A stretch of DNA of 64,000 bases from positions 35,916 to 99,915 of IMG/VR virus record IMGVR_UViG_3300017527_000160; one strand, written 5' to 3'. This DNA is from a virus. The first letter of the stretch is position 1; each line of letters starts with the position of its first letter. Positions 48,346 through 56,187 of the stretch are shown here, piece by piece. The translations under genes and the position numbers were made by a program. The notes under the pieces were generated by a model. That model searched no databases, was not told the origin of the DNA, and was given only the letters and a program-made list of their open reading frames with translations.

Positions 48346-49356
48346 TTAGTTTGTTGTTATTCGTTTTTGTTGTTGTCCAGGGGCGGGCATTTCCACTATC
48401 CGCATCTTCTCGAACTCTGCTTTAAAGAAGCTCATACGAGTGTCACCTGTCCTTGTCTTTAGAAAGTGAAAGACTAACACTGTGTCATCTGCTATAATCC
48501 ATCTATCAGGTCCATAGAAGTCAATGAATTTCATTGCGGGTCTATTGATTCCAATACATAAATCAGCATGTTGAAACAATGCATCTCCTCCAAGAATATC
48601 TGTTTCCAATATGTAGTTACCATACTTACCATTCTCGTTTCTCTCAGGTGTTTCTACACCTCTTCCTAACTGGGTAAGCACGATGAATGCTATTGGATAC
48701 TGACGTTTCTTTAAGGTCAACATTTCTCCAAGGTTGTACAGCATGTCTGTCTTGCTGTTCTCACCTTTTCCTTTCTTGATTAGGTATGAATGATCTAATG
48801 TGATCACGGTGTTAATGTACACCTTCTTACCATCTATAACTTGAGAGTGCCTTTCCATGTATGCATCAATGATCTTACCGAACACTTCTACACTTGGTGG
48901 CTTCTCTACTATGTCAACCGGATACTTGTCGATGTCACATGCTTTCTTTGAATGCGCATGTAACTTCTGAAAGTCTTCCTCGGTCAACTTCTCCTTATCG
49001 TAGGCAGAACATATGTACTTGTAGGACTTACCTAACACTGCACAATACTCTCTAACCTTCGAGGCTCTAGCGACCATCTCTAATTGAAATTCAAGCACTC
49101 GGATATCTTGTCCAATGTTGTGCTTGAATCCTTCTCTTATGATCTGATCTTTCACTAATGTTTTACCTGTTCCAGGTCTTCCACCTATAAGGGTCAGTGA
49201 GTTCCACTCGAAGCCGTTGACCCCTGCTTCATTCACTTTTGCCCACGGTGTTTTATAACTAGTAATCAGCCCTTGCTGTCTAGCATGTACATATTTTAAC
49301 GCTTGTTGATAGGCATCCTTTTGGCTGCTCCAATGATTACTAAAATCTATACTCAT
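48346..49356 (-). CDS. DnaB-like replicative helicase, 336 aa
   Basis: RecA-type ATPase: Walker A GGRPGTGKT (58-66), LEFQLEM (H1a-like Glu, about 94), Walker B VITLDHSYL (about 192) and a Q-motif region AFIVLTQLGRG (H3, about 235). The N-terminal DnaB domain is absent, only the helicase core is present, as in many phages. Works with the primase. The start overlaps the 70-aa membrane gene by 4 bases. Confidence 0.88.
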   Translation of the reverse strand: MSIDFSNHWSSQKDAYQQALKYVHARQQGLITSYKTPWAKVNEAGVNGFEWNSLTLIGGRPGTGKTLVKDQIIREGFKHNIGQDIRVLEFQLEMVARASKVREYCAVLGKSYKYICSAYDKEKLTEEDFQKLHAHSKKACDIDKYPVDIVEKPPSVEVFGKIIDAYMERHSQVIDGKKVYINTVITLDHSYLIKKGKGENSKTDMLYNLGEMLTLKKRQYPIAFIVLTQLGRGVETPERNENGKYGNYILETDILGGDALFQHADLCIGINRPAMKFIDFYGPDRWIIADDTVLVFHFLKTRTGDTRMSFFKAEFEKMRIVEMPAPGQQQKRITTN

Positions 49357-49565
49357 TCGGGATCTTTATCAGGGTCTTTTAGTCCTGTTCGTTCTTTGAT
49401 AAAGGTACTAAAAAGTTCTCCAATTCCGATACAAATTTCAATAATAATGAAGTGCCCTAGGCTTATTTCTACCACCAAGAAATTGATCAAGCTCCACACT
49501 ATGAAACTCAGCAGAACTGAGATTACAAACTTGTGGACACGCTTGGTATTCATCGATGTCTCCAT
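49353..49565 (-). CDS. small membrane protein, 70 aa
   Basis: Two hydrophobic stretches (FVISVLLSFIVWSLINFLVV and FIIIEICIGIGELF) would span the membrane, with a basic N-terminus and acidic C-terminus. Its stop overlaps the helicase start. Function unknown. It might anchor the replication complex to the membrane, which is speculation. Confidence 0.55.
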   Translation of the reverse strand: METSMNTKRVHKFVISVLLSFIVWSLINFLVVEISLGHFIIIEICIGIGELFSTFIKERTGLKDPDKDPE

Positions 49566-49569
49566 ATAC

Positions 49570-50193
49570 TTATACTACTTTAGTTGCATGCCTTGTAGCC
49601 ATCACCTGATCTCCTCCCGTGTTTAAGTTCTCACAACGATCTGCTAAGTCGCTGAGTGAATTCTTACGAATAAAGTACTGTGAGGTACGCATGTATTTAT
49701 AATTGTTCTGCTGATACTCATTGACATACTGTGCAGTAGCTTTGAATATAGTTTTCCAATCATACTTATGATTTTCAAAAAACCACCTGAAGTTCTTCTC
49801 CAGGTTTCCATATGCGGCTCGTGCAGCCTTACCGGTTGGCAACTTGATGTTCGGAAACATCTCATTGTACTTGGTTATATTTGTCTTAGCATCTTCACCC
49901 ATGAGTTGACTCGAAGTCACACTCTTCTTTAGGACGAATAGCTTCTCTAAGGAATCAATAAGAGTCATTGCTTTTGGTGTAAGGGAATATGGAGCTCCTA
50001 TAGCGCTCTCTGCATTCTCCGTTATCCACTCTCGGGCTATTAACATTCTTAGTTCCTGATGTATGTTTACTTGTAATGGTGAGACAGAATCTCTCATACT
50101 ACATAATATATAGTATGAATTTGGTGATAAGTTAGCGGCAGTTACCGTATCAAATATCTCCATCTGTTTCAACATCTTCTTCTGTTTTGCCAT
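49570..50193 (-). CDS. putative DNA-binding replication protein, winged-helix-like, 207 aa
   Basis: The N-terminal 80 residues resemble a winged helix (NSYYILCSMRDSVSP, then LRMLIAREWITEN and YSLTPKAMTLIDSLEKLF). The C-terminal half is helical with WFFENHKYDWKTIFKATAQYV. It precedes the helicase gene. It may load the helicase or recognise the origin. I cannot name a family. Confidence 0.6.
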   Translation of the reverse strand: MAKQKKMLKQMEIFDTVTAANLSPNSYYILCSMRDSVSPLQVNIHQELRMLIAREWITENAESAIGAPYSLTPKAMTLIDSLEKLFVLKKSVTSSQLMGEDAKTNITKYNEMFPNIKLPTGKAARAAYGNLEKNFRWFFENHKYDWKTIFKATAQYVNEYQQNNYKYMRTSQYFIRKNSLSDLADRCENLNTGGDQVMATRHATKVV

Positions 50194-50530
50194 ATATCTT
50201 AAGTTCGTTATGATTTGGTTTATCTTCTAGTTGTCGTTCTCTTGGACCTAAAGTCTCCCATGTATATTCTGGTGAGCCTCCGTAATCCATCTCATCTACT
50301 GCAAACATTCTACTTTGGAGTAGCTTAGAGTAGTATCTGCTTTCATGACTTACCCTTGCTTTCTTGAAAAGGGTCTCTGTCTTAAGCTTCATGACTACAC
50401 TGTTAACAAGACTTATTTTAGCTGGGCATAAATCCCGGATATCTTCTTCAGAAAATCCGTATAAAAGCATCTCGTAGATAATTGAGCTCTTGCTCCTGAT
50501 GCCTCGCGCACGCATGGTATAAATGTTCAT
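50150..50530 (-). CDS. putative HTH-like protein, first gene of the replication transcript, 126 aa
   Basis: Residues 10-60 look like a short HTH (SSIIYEMLLYGFSEEDIRDL, then SLVNSVVMKL). The rest is polar and acidic. It is the first gene after the divergent gap and overlaps the next gene by 44 bases. Perhaps a transcriptional regulator, but unproven. Confidence 0.55.
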   Translation of the reverse strand: MNIYTMRARGIRSKSSIIYEMLLYGFSEEDIRDLCPAKISLVNSVVMKLKTETLFKKARVSHESRYYSKLLQSRMFAVDEMDYGGSPEYTWETLGPRERQLEDKPNHNELKIYGKTEEDVETDGDI

Positions 50531-50565
50531 AGGCTTCAGTTTTAAACGGTTAATAAAAAAAGTTC

Positions 50566-50573
50566 TATCTTTG
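50566..50573 (+). promoter_or_regulatory. candidate promoter of the plus-strand lysis island
   Basis: TATCTTTG at 50566-50573 fits TAnnTTTG and lies 26 bases before the ATG at 50600, within the only 69-base gap between divergent transcripts. No clear -33 element is seen. Confidence 0.4.
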
Positions 50574-50599
50574 GGGTCTAACCCGTAAAGTATAATATA

Positions 50600-50917
50600 A
50601 TGCCAAGAAAAGCAACACCCATCACAAAAAAACCCGCAGCTCCTAAGAAGAAGCCTGTGGTACCAGAGGACGTTAAGAAAAGTTTCTGGTCAATTTTTAG
50701 AGATTCTAACAGCTGGAATGAAAAGTCTATCGTAGGCTTCCTGGCATTCGCTGTTATGATATTGTTTGCGATCACTGACTTAATAACTGGTATCTTTGAT
50801 GTCCATTTAGCAATCAGTGATACAATTTACAACTCACTGATTATTGTTACACTTGGTGCCTTCGGTATCGATGGTATACAAGCATTTTCAGGAAAGCGTA
50901 AAGATGAGCAGTACTAA
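50600..50917 (+). CDS. putative holin-like membrane protein, 105 aa
   Basis: A Lys/Pro/Ala-rich N-terminus (MPRKATPITKKPAAPKKKP) precedes two membrane segments: about residues 45-68 (VGFLAFAVMILFAITDLITG) and about 75-97 (YNSLIIVTLGAFGIDGIQAF). Size and topology fit class II holins, and the two following overlapping genes look like spanins. The 14-base overlap with the next gene supports one cassette. Holin is an inference; holin families share little sequence. Confidence 0.6.
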   Translation: MPRKATPITKKPAAPKKKPVVPEDVKKSFWSIFRDSNSWNEKSIVGFLAFAVMILFAITDLITGIFDVHLAISDTIYNSLIIVTLGAFGIDGIQAFSGKRKDEQY

Positions 50918-51242
50918 GAATCTCATCATAATAGGTTTAGTCATACTCTGTACGGGTATGATCTGGATGAACATCAACAGAAGGGACATCATGTCTGGTA
51001 AAGACTATGATGCTCTTGTTGTTGAGTTAGAGGGTAAAATAGCTGAACAGGACGATATCATATTGCACCAAAGAATTTATAGTGACAGCGTCATTATGAT
51101 GAATAGGATCTTAGATATGCGATACGATAGTATAACCGTTGTTAAACAAAGAATCAAATACATACATGATGCAGAAATCACTACTCTTCCTACTTCCACT
51201 GATTTTCAGCTGGACAGTATCATCCGCTCAGCTTGGAAGTAA
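50904..51242 (+). CDS. putative i-spanin-like protein, 112 aa
   Basis: The start is set at ATG 50904, overlapping the holin-like stop by 14 bases. Residues 5-23 (KNLIIIGLVILCTGMIW) form one N-terminal membrane segment, then a soluble helical, coiled-coil region (KDYDALVVELEGKIAEQDD) follows, the layout of Rz-type inner-membrane spanins. The next gene is embedded in its 3' end, the arrangement typical of Rz/Rz1 pairs. Confidence 0.55.
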   Translation: MSSTKNLIIIGLVILCTGMIWMNINRRDIMSGKDYDALVVELEGKIAEQDDIILHQRIYSDSVIMMNRILDMRYDSITVVKQRIKYIHDAEITTLPTSTDFQLDSIIRSAWK

Positions 51243-51594
51243 AGACTCATTGTCTCCAATCAGGTTTACCCGAGGTGAACTAGAGCAAATAGCAGCTACT
51301 GCTATATCACTAAAACACTGTGAGCATACCGTAAACACATTGGATCTACAACTACTAACGCGCAATGAGAAGATTTGCAACATGGAGTTACTACTTCTTT
51401 CACGAGATACTACAATAGCAGCTCAGGATTCCATTATCAGCACACACGAAGAGATCACATCCCTAAAGGACGAAGAGCTCGTAGTGGTAAAATCTGAGAA
51501 TGAAACACTGAATAAGAAGCTTAAGCGTACCAAGATGGCATGGGTAGGTTCTATTGCTGGTATTATTATATTGTGGGTGTTGACGGTGTTGTGA
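51166..51594 (+). CDS. putative spanin partner with signal peptide and C-terminal TM, 142 aa
   Basis: The start MMQKSLLFLLPLIFSW at 51166 gives a clear signal peptide with likely cleavage after TVSSA. There is a long coiled coil in the middle (LKDEELVVVKSENETLNKKL) and a C-terminal membrane segment (AWVGSIAGIIILWVLTVL). It overlaps the preceding gene by 77 bases. The end-anchored coiled coil fits a spanin-like protein, but no lipobox Cys is present, so it is not a standard o-spanin or u-spanin. An alternative upstream ATG (51139) is less likely because it would push the signal peptide inward. Confidence 0.55.
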   Translation: MMQKSLLFLLPLIFSWTVSSAQLGSKDSLSPIRFTRGELEQIAATAISLKHCEHTVNTLDLQLLTRNEKICNMELLLLSRDTTIAAQDSIISTHEEITSLKDEELVVVKSENETLNKKLKRTKMAWVGSIAGIIILWVLTVL

Positions 51595-51595
51595 G

Positions 51596-51784
51596 CTATG
51601 ATGATAGTACGACAACCGAGACCTCTCTTTCATTGAGAATCATTCCGTCTACGTTGTTGTACACCCATGTAACCCCTACTCTTTTACCGTCACGTTTACA
51701 TATATAGTAACCTTGGTACCACGTTAGTGTACCATCAGTCGGTGGTGGGATTGCTTTCCCGTCTTGTGGATATTTTGGATTCAT
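51596..51784 (-). CDS. hypothetical protein, 62 aa
   Basis: Aromatic and Gly/Pro-rich (GTLTWYQGYYICKRDGKRVG), probably a small beta barrel. Converges with the spanin-like gene at one base. Its N-terminus overlaps the 72-aa gene by 50 bases, so one of the two starts may be wrong. Function unknown. Confidence 0.5.
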   Translation of the reverse strand: MNPKYPQDGKAIPPPTDGTLTWYQGYYICKRDGKRVGVTWVYNNVDGMILNEREVSVVVLSS

Positions 51785-51953
51785 GATTCTTTATAATTTT
51801 AGATACCTTCTTCTGTTTAATCCAACTCTTCCCGTCCTTATCTTTCGTTAGGAAATGAGTCTTACTGAGACCTAGCGTTAGCAGGTGAGACCACATGTAT
51901 GCAGTCCATCTCTCTAGCGGCATATCATCCGCCTCTTCTATCCTGTAATTCAT
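51735..51953 (-). CDS. hypothetical protein, 72 aa
   Basis: Helical and basic (WTAYMWSHLLTLGLSKTHF, KKVSKIIKNHESK). Start overlaps the upstream stop by 4 bases. No family recognised. Confidence 0.5.
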   Translation of the reverse strand: MNYRIEEADDMPLERWTAYMWSHLLTLGLSKTHFLTKDKDGKSWIKQKKVSKIIKNHESKISTRRESNPTTD

Positions 51954-52303
51954 AAGTCAAGTTCTTCATCTGGTATATCAAAGGCGATTGCTCCCGCTTT
52001 GAGAGCGCTACCTAAGTCTAGTATGTGTTCAAATTTTGCTGTGGCTGCCCACTCTGCAATGTTATGGAGTCTGTTCATTAGTATACGAAAGCTTTCTTCG
52101 TCACGCTTGTACATGTCAGTAAACTCTGCACCTAATAGTTTCTCCATTGTCTTCTCAATCTGCTTGTGTTGCTGCTTGAGTGTATGCTTATAAATCTTCG
52201 TATCCTGTAACTCATCCATGACCTCTAGCCATAGCTGTGTGGATACTAACCCCATGACCAACATTCGGTACTTGAGGTTATCAGTTGCTTTTGGTTCGCT
52301 CAT
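51950..52303 (-). CDS. hypothetical helical protein, 117 aa
   Basis: All-helical (KQQHKQIEKTMEKLLGAEF) with an acidic end (DIPDEELDL). Start overlaps the upstream gene by 4 bases. Function unknown. In a minus-strand cluster of small genes next to the lysis island. Confidence 0.55.
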   Translation of the reverse strand: MSEPKATDNLKYRMLVMGLVSTQLWLEVMDELQDTKIYKHTLKQQHKQIEKTMEKLLGAEFTDMYKRDEESFRILMNRLHNIAEWAATAKFEHILDLGSALKAGAIAFDIPDEELDL

Positions 52304-52641
52304 ATGTCTACCAGTTCTACTTGTTCTTCAATTAGTTTCATCGGGTCGAAATCATTCAACTCCGTACACGCTTTGATCAACTCTATGAGAGCCTCCAAAT
52401 CTTCCTTGGTAAAACCGAATCGTTCAATCTTATAACCTTTATAAGCTATGTTCAAACTCTCGATGTTTACTTCCATCAGTGTCACGCCCATCATAGGTCT
52501 CGCTTGCTTATGCTCCATACCTTTTGGTGGAATCATATTGTACACATGCTTGATGGTGTATTTAGTACCTTCGTTGATCCAATGTGTCATTGGTACCTCA
52601 AAGGGTTTGTTCTTTGCATCAATGCAGATTGTTTTTACCAT
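52300..52641 (-). CDS. hypothetical protein, 113 aa
   Basis: Alpha/beta protein: an N-terminal beta-rich part (YTIKHVYNMIPPKG, ARPMMGVTLMEVNIES) and a C-terminal helix (TKEDLEALIELIKACT). No family recognised. Coupled to the next gene by a 4-base overlap. Confidence 0.55.
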   Translation of the reverse strand: MVKTICIDAKNKPFEVPMTHWINEGTKYTIKHVYNMIPPKGMEHKQARPMMGVTLMEVNIESLNIAYKGYKIERFGFTKEDLEALIELIKACTELNDFDPMKLIEEQVELVDI

Positions 52642-52662
52642 CTTATCTGTGTTTATTGTTTG

Positions 52663-52869
52663 TTAACCCTTTATTATTGCCTTTCCTAAATTTACAAAAT
52701 GGTTTTCCCACTTCTCAACTTCCTCTTTCAACCTTTCAATTTCCTTGTCTTTGTCTTTGTTTTGTTGGTCTGCGTATTTAACTAGACATTCGCCAACTGT
52801 TAAATTTGGGTTAGCTTCTAAAAATTCTATTACTTCCCATTTCTGTTTTTTGTTTTCTTCCTTTGTCAT
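52663..52869 (-). CDS. small coiled-coil protein, 68 aa
   Basis: The start is taken at the internal Met of MTKEENKKQKWEV (52869), preceded by an A-rich leader. A longer frame to 52977 runs through an unlikely N-terminal segment that overlaps the 35-aa gene. The C-terminal half is a Lys/Glu coiled coil (KDKEIERLKEEVEKWENHF). Function unknown. Confidence 0.55.
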   Translation of the reverse strand: MTKEENKKQKWEVIEFLEANPNLTVGECLVKYADQQNKDKDKEIERLKEEVEKWENHFVNLGKAIIKG

Positions 52870-52907
52870 AGTCTTATTGTTTCTTTTTTTATAAGTTAAT
52901 CTTTTTC

Positions 52908-53015
52908 TTAAGATACTACATAAATTAATATACCCACTAATATGAAAGCCCCAATCGATATAATTAAGGCTTTCCACATTAGTGCTTCGTTCTCATCAAA
53001 CTCATCTTGCGACAT
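52908..53015 (-). CDS. small membrane protein overlapping the lysin-like gene, 35 aa
   Basis: The product begins MSQDEFDENEALMWK and continues with one membrane segment (ALIISIGAFILVGILIYVV). Its ATG lies inside the end of the 3D/DPBB gene (14-base overlap, other frame), so it is coupled to a lysis-associated gene. It may be a pinholin- or antiholin-like peptide, which is conjecture. Confidence 0.5.
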   Translation of the reverse strand: MSQDEFDENEALMWKALIISIGAFILVGILIYVVS

Positions 53016-53526
53016 AAAACTCTCTATTAGATATTAGTATGTGAGGTGTCTTATGAGGGAAGTTCTTGTTGTGTTTAGTATCAACTAAGAAATCCATCCG
53101 CTTACTAAACCGTGCATTCATTGTGTCATGCACTATCCATACGCCTCTTATTCTTTTATCCGGGTGATGTATGTAGATAGAGTCTCCGTAGTTGTACGGT
53201 CCTCCCCATCTAGCAAGTAAATCACGAGACAATGCGATCCATCGGATCTCTTTCTTCTTTAACTTATCCAAGTCAATCAAACTATTATCTGCAGTTGTTA
53301 GTGGATCTGAATCGCACTGTGCTGCTACAGGATTGTATATTGTTCCTATAACTTCTGTGACCACCGGTCCCACTATCGTATCTCCTACGACAGTTATGTA
53401 TACAGGTAGTTCCTTATATACAGTCTTTACTTCAACTTCTGGTTCAGGCTCATGATGAGCCATAACTAAAGGTATACAGTTGATTAGTAAAACTATTACT
53501 ATTGCTAAAATAAATTCTCTTTTCAT
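53002..53526 (-). CDS. secreted 3D-domain (DPBB) lysin-like protein, 174 aa
   Basis: Residues 4-23 form a signal/anchor (FILAIVIVLLINCIPLVMA), then a linker. Residues 80-170 match the 3D (Asp-Asp-Asp) DPBB fold of MltA/RlpA-type proteins: GTIYNPVAAQCDSDPLTTAD, EIRWIALSRDLLARWGG, then VWIVHDTMNARFSKRMDFLVD. The Asp residues of DSDP, HDTM and MDF are the expected active-site type. It probably cuts or binds peptidoglycan during lysis. It lies 1.4 kb downstream of the holin-like cassette on the other strand. Confidence 0.75.
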   Translation of the reverse strand: MKREFILAIVIVLLINCIPLVMAHHEPEPEVEVKTVYKELPVYITVVGDTIVGPVVTEVIGTIYNPVAAQCDSDPLTTADNSLIDLDKLKKKEIRWIALSRDLLARWGGPYNYGDSIYIHHPDKRIRGVWIVHDTMNARFSKRMDFLVDTKHNKNFPHKTPHILISNREFYVAR

Positions 53527-53531
53527 TTGCT

Positions 53532-55112
53532 TTATTTTAAGACGTACACCCTTTGACTTGCTCTAGTATAGGCGGTGTACTTAATCCTATTTCTCTCAAC
53601 AACCTTTCGGTTGGCATTCAGATCCTCTTCAATAAGAATAACATTCCTATAGGTAGAACCCTGAGACTTGTGTGCTGTGATGGCATAGTTATATACAACA
53701 TCATCAGACCACTTCAGCATGGCATAGTACATCTTCCAATATGCACCACTCTTTCTATTAGCAGCCAAGCTTTTCATTTCCTTCAGTGTTTCATTGAACT
53801 CTTTGAAAGAGTTGTCATGCAACACAAACAGGATCTCTCTTTGCTTCAGAGAATTTGTTACAACCAATCTATAATACTCCCCAGTGAATCTGATCGTTGG
53901 GCTACCATGTGTAGCCTCCTCGAATTTCCTAGTCACGACGCTTACTTCGTTGACTGTGAATTCATCTGATGTATTAGCCTTGATCTTATACATGAAATCA
54001 TTCTTCCAACCTTTCTCCCTGCTGAACAGGGCTTTGTTTGCAACCAGGTTATCACCTATGTTGAAACGTTTCTTCTGGTCTCCAAATATAACTTCTTTTA
54101 CCATGTTGTTGAGGTACGCTACAGTCTTATTCTTCCACGCAATGATCTTCACGAAGTCCGTGTCCTGATCATACTGTGGATCTCTGTATAGTTTCTCAAC
54201 AATCTTTCGTACCATGCCTCGGTTTGTCTTACCATCGATATGAATGATACCTGAGCCTTGTGCGTTCAACGTAGTAGTGATCTTGCCTATTGGTTCAGGC
54301 TTGATCAGGTTCTGTCTTAGTAACATGCTCGTATCAACGATAGCATTCGTACCTTTCTGACGCATGATTTCCGTGAGCTCAAGTCTCATAAGGTTGTACT
54401 CACACTTCTCCTGGAAGGGTGCACAATGCTCACTGTTAATTGGTGGTATTTGTGCAGGATCTCCCATGAATATAAGCTTGACCTTATCTTTGAATACCAT
54501 TAGCTTCTCGAACAAGTCATCGTTCAGCATAGAGACCTCATCTAAAATTAAGTACTTATACTTAGTAAGGTCTGTGTCTTTACCAGTGACAAAGGATTGT
54601 ACTCCAGTGTTACTTATAGACTCCTTCAACCCAAGCAACTTATGTATAGTACTATATACTATACGTTTCTTAGGTTCATTGTATTCCTCGAATACTGCTG
54701 ACTTATCTGCGAATGGTGTGTTCTTATTGAGTACATGTACTGCCTTGTTTGTAGGTGCGGTTATGGCAATCCTACGGCTTGGATAGGCGGTTGTAATGTA
54801 TTCGATTATTCTTTTGACTAAGAAAGTTTTGCCTGTGCCTGCGTAACCCTTTAAGATAACAGCATCAAAGCCGTCCGTCCTAAAGAAGTCAACACACTGT
54901 ATGAAAGCTTTCTTCTGTCCGTCATTGAGTCCATCAAGCAGTGCGTCACTGATCTTGAGTCTCATGATTTCCTTAGCAAGATATTCATTCTCCTCATCAG
55001 GAGACAGTAACATATCTTGTAAGGCTACTTTTTGGTTCTCACCAATCTGGTCTTTAAGTTCCAGTTCCCCGGCTCTTTTTACCCAGCCGTTTTTATAATA
55101 GTCTTCTACCAT
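53532..55112 (-). CDS. Dda-like SF1 DNA helicase, 526 aa
   Basis: Walker A GYAGTGKT (89-96), Walker B YLILDEVSML (DE at 191-192), GDPAQIPPI and a C-terminal TAHKSQGSTYRN motif place it among RecD/Dda (AAA_30) helicases. All core motifs are intact. Dda-type helicases start replication forks and recombination in phages, unwinding 5'-3'. The first 60 residues are an unassigned extension. It overlaps the uracil-DNA glycosylase gene by 7 bases. Confidence 0.88.
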   Translation of the reverse strand: MVEDYYKNGWVKRAGELELKDQIGENQKVALQDMLLSPDEENEYLAKEIMRLKISDALLDGLNDGQKKAFIQCVDFFRTDGFDAVILKGYAGTGKTFLVKRIIEYITTAYPSRRIAITAPTNKAVHVLNKNTPFADKSAVFEEYNEPKKRIVYSTIHKLLGLKESISNTGVQSFVTGKDTDLTKYKYLILDEVSMLNDDLFEKLMVFKDKVKLIFMGDPAQIPPINSEHCAPFQEKCEYNLMRLELTEIMRQKGTNAIVDTSMLLRQNLIKPEPIGKITTTLNAQGSGIIHIDGKTNRGMVRKIVEKLYRDPQYDQDTDFVKIIAWKNKTVAYLNNMVKEVIFGDQKKRFNIGDNLVANKALFSREKGWKNDFMYKIKANTSDEFTVNEVSVVTRKFEEATHGSPTIRFTGEYYRLVVTNSLKQREILFVLHDNSFKEFNETLKEMKSLAANRKSGAYWKMYYAMLKWSDDVVYNYAITAHKSQGSTYRNVILIEEDLNANRKVVERNRIKYTAYTRASQRVYVLK

Positions 55113-55804
55113 ATTATTTGTTCTCCGTTATTTTTACTTAACACATTGTTGACACTGGCAAACATGTTGCCGCTGTTCCACGTCTGTCCCTTGTTATAGG
55201 CAGCAGATGCGGGATGTGATGTAAAGAATTTATAATTATCTGGACCGACACTCTTGTGCCACTCCCTTGCTTTTTTGCCCATGAATACGAACGCTATCCC
55301 TGTGTTGTATGTAGACAACATATCAAACAGCGCTACAATAAAGGGCATCCAAATATCTTGATGGGTTTGACCTGTACTCAGATCACATGTAAGTGATGGA
55401 TTCAATAATAATACTCCTTGATTGGCCCACCTAGTCAGGTCAGCATCCCAAGGCATACCGTCTGGATAGATAGTCTTCTCCAAGTCCTGGAACATAACTC
55501 TCAACGCAGGCTCAGGTTTCCCCGACTTACTACATGAGAATGCCATACCATCAGCTATCTCTGGCTGAGGATAAGGTGTTGAACCTATGAACACTACTTT
55601 CAAGTCACTGTAGTTACAGTTCTCGAATGCGGTGAACACATCCTTTAGGACAGGTGTGAATCGTTTGTCATCTCCTACTCGTTGTCTCAACTGAGTCAGG
55701 ATACTTCCGAAGTCATCACTTAATAAAAACATCTTAAGTTTATCTCCCCACCCTGAAGGTTTAAGCTTCTCGTAGAGTTTGAGTTGTATTTCTTTTAATG
55801 TCAT
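55106..55804 (-). CDS. ung: uracil-DNA glycosylase family protein with altered active site, 232 aa
   Basis: UDG signature: FIGSTPYPQPEIADGMAFS (73-91) matches the GQDPYH-x-GLAFS motif, NQGVLLLNPSLT (128-139) the uracil pocket, and SHPASAA (196-202) the HPSP loop. The catalytic Asp of GQDPYH is Thr here (T76; codon ACA on the minus strand), so base excision could be impaired. Length fits family 1. It could bind uracil in DNA without excision, or be active by another residue. Divergent with a plus-strand gene from 55825. Confidence 0.85.
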   Translation of the reverse strand: MTLKEIQLKLYEKLKPSGWGDKLKMFLLSDDFGSILTQLRQRVGDDKRFTPVLKDVFTAFENCNYSDLKVVFIGSTPYPQPEIADGMAFSCSKSGKPEPALRVMFQDLEKTIYPDGMPWDADLTRWANQGVLLLNPSLTCDLSTGQTHQDIWMPFIVALFDMLSTYNTGIAFVFMGKKAREWHKSVGPDNYKFFTSHPASAAYNKGQTWNSGNMFASVNNVLSKNNGEQIIW

Positions 55805-55812
55805 AAATTTAT

Positions 55813-55820
55813 TATATTTG
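55813..55820 (+). promoter_or_regulatory. candidate TATATTTG promoter, near-leaderless
   Basis: TATATTTG (55813-55820) is a full match to TAnnTTTG and ends only 4 bases before the ATG at 55825 of the isolated plus-strand gene, so the transcript would be almost leaderless. It lies in the 20-base gap between divergent genes. Confidence 0.5.
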
Positions 55821-55824
55821 CTGT

Positions 55825-56187
55825 ATGAGTGAAACTAAGAAAGAAAAGATAAACATCATCTCCATACCTGAAGACAAAGTCATCTCTATTGAAATAGGTG
55901 GTATGTTCTACCAAAGACTTAACAAGTTACTAATGGATCATGGTGATGGTGTTGAACAAAGTAAACTTGTTCAGTCCATCCTCATGATACAAAGAGATAA
56001 GGTTAAGCCTGACGATAGCTATACTATTAATCTTGAAACTCTTTTCATCCTACTAAGGACTGTTGAGAAAGCTTTTCAAGATGCAGGGTTTGCTATCGAT
56101 ACTGAGATTGAAGCCGATGTCCCTAAAGATTTTAAAGAGATGAATGACTTCGCTCAAAAGTTTGCTGAAGCTACCAAGAAAAGTTAA
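55825..56187 (+). CDS. isolated plus-strand hypothetical protein, 120 aa
   Basis: Soluble alpha/beta protein (MSETKKEKINIISIPEDKV, then a helix FYQRLNKLLMDHG). No family recognised. It is the only plus-strand gene between 51.6 and 64 kb, and its 3' end overlaps a convergent minus-strand gene by 17 bases. The separate strand and promoter suggest timing different from its neighbours. Confidence 0.6.
   Translation: MSETKKEKINIISIPEDKVISIEIGGMFYQRLNKLLMDHGDGVEQSKLVQSILMIQRDKVKPDDSYTINLETLFILLRTVEKAFQDAGFAIDTEIEADVPKDFKEMNDFAQKFAEATKKS

Noticed and set aside
49303-49626. 107-codon plus-strand frame across the helicase and membrane-protein starts
   Set aside because: Antisense to two better minus-strand genes, no family likeness.
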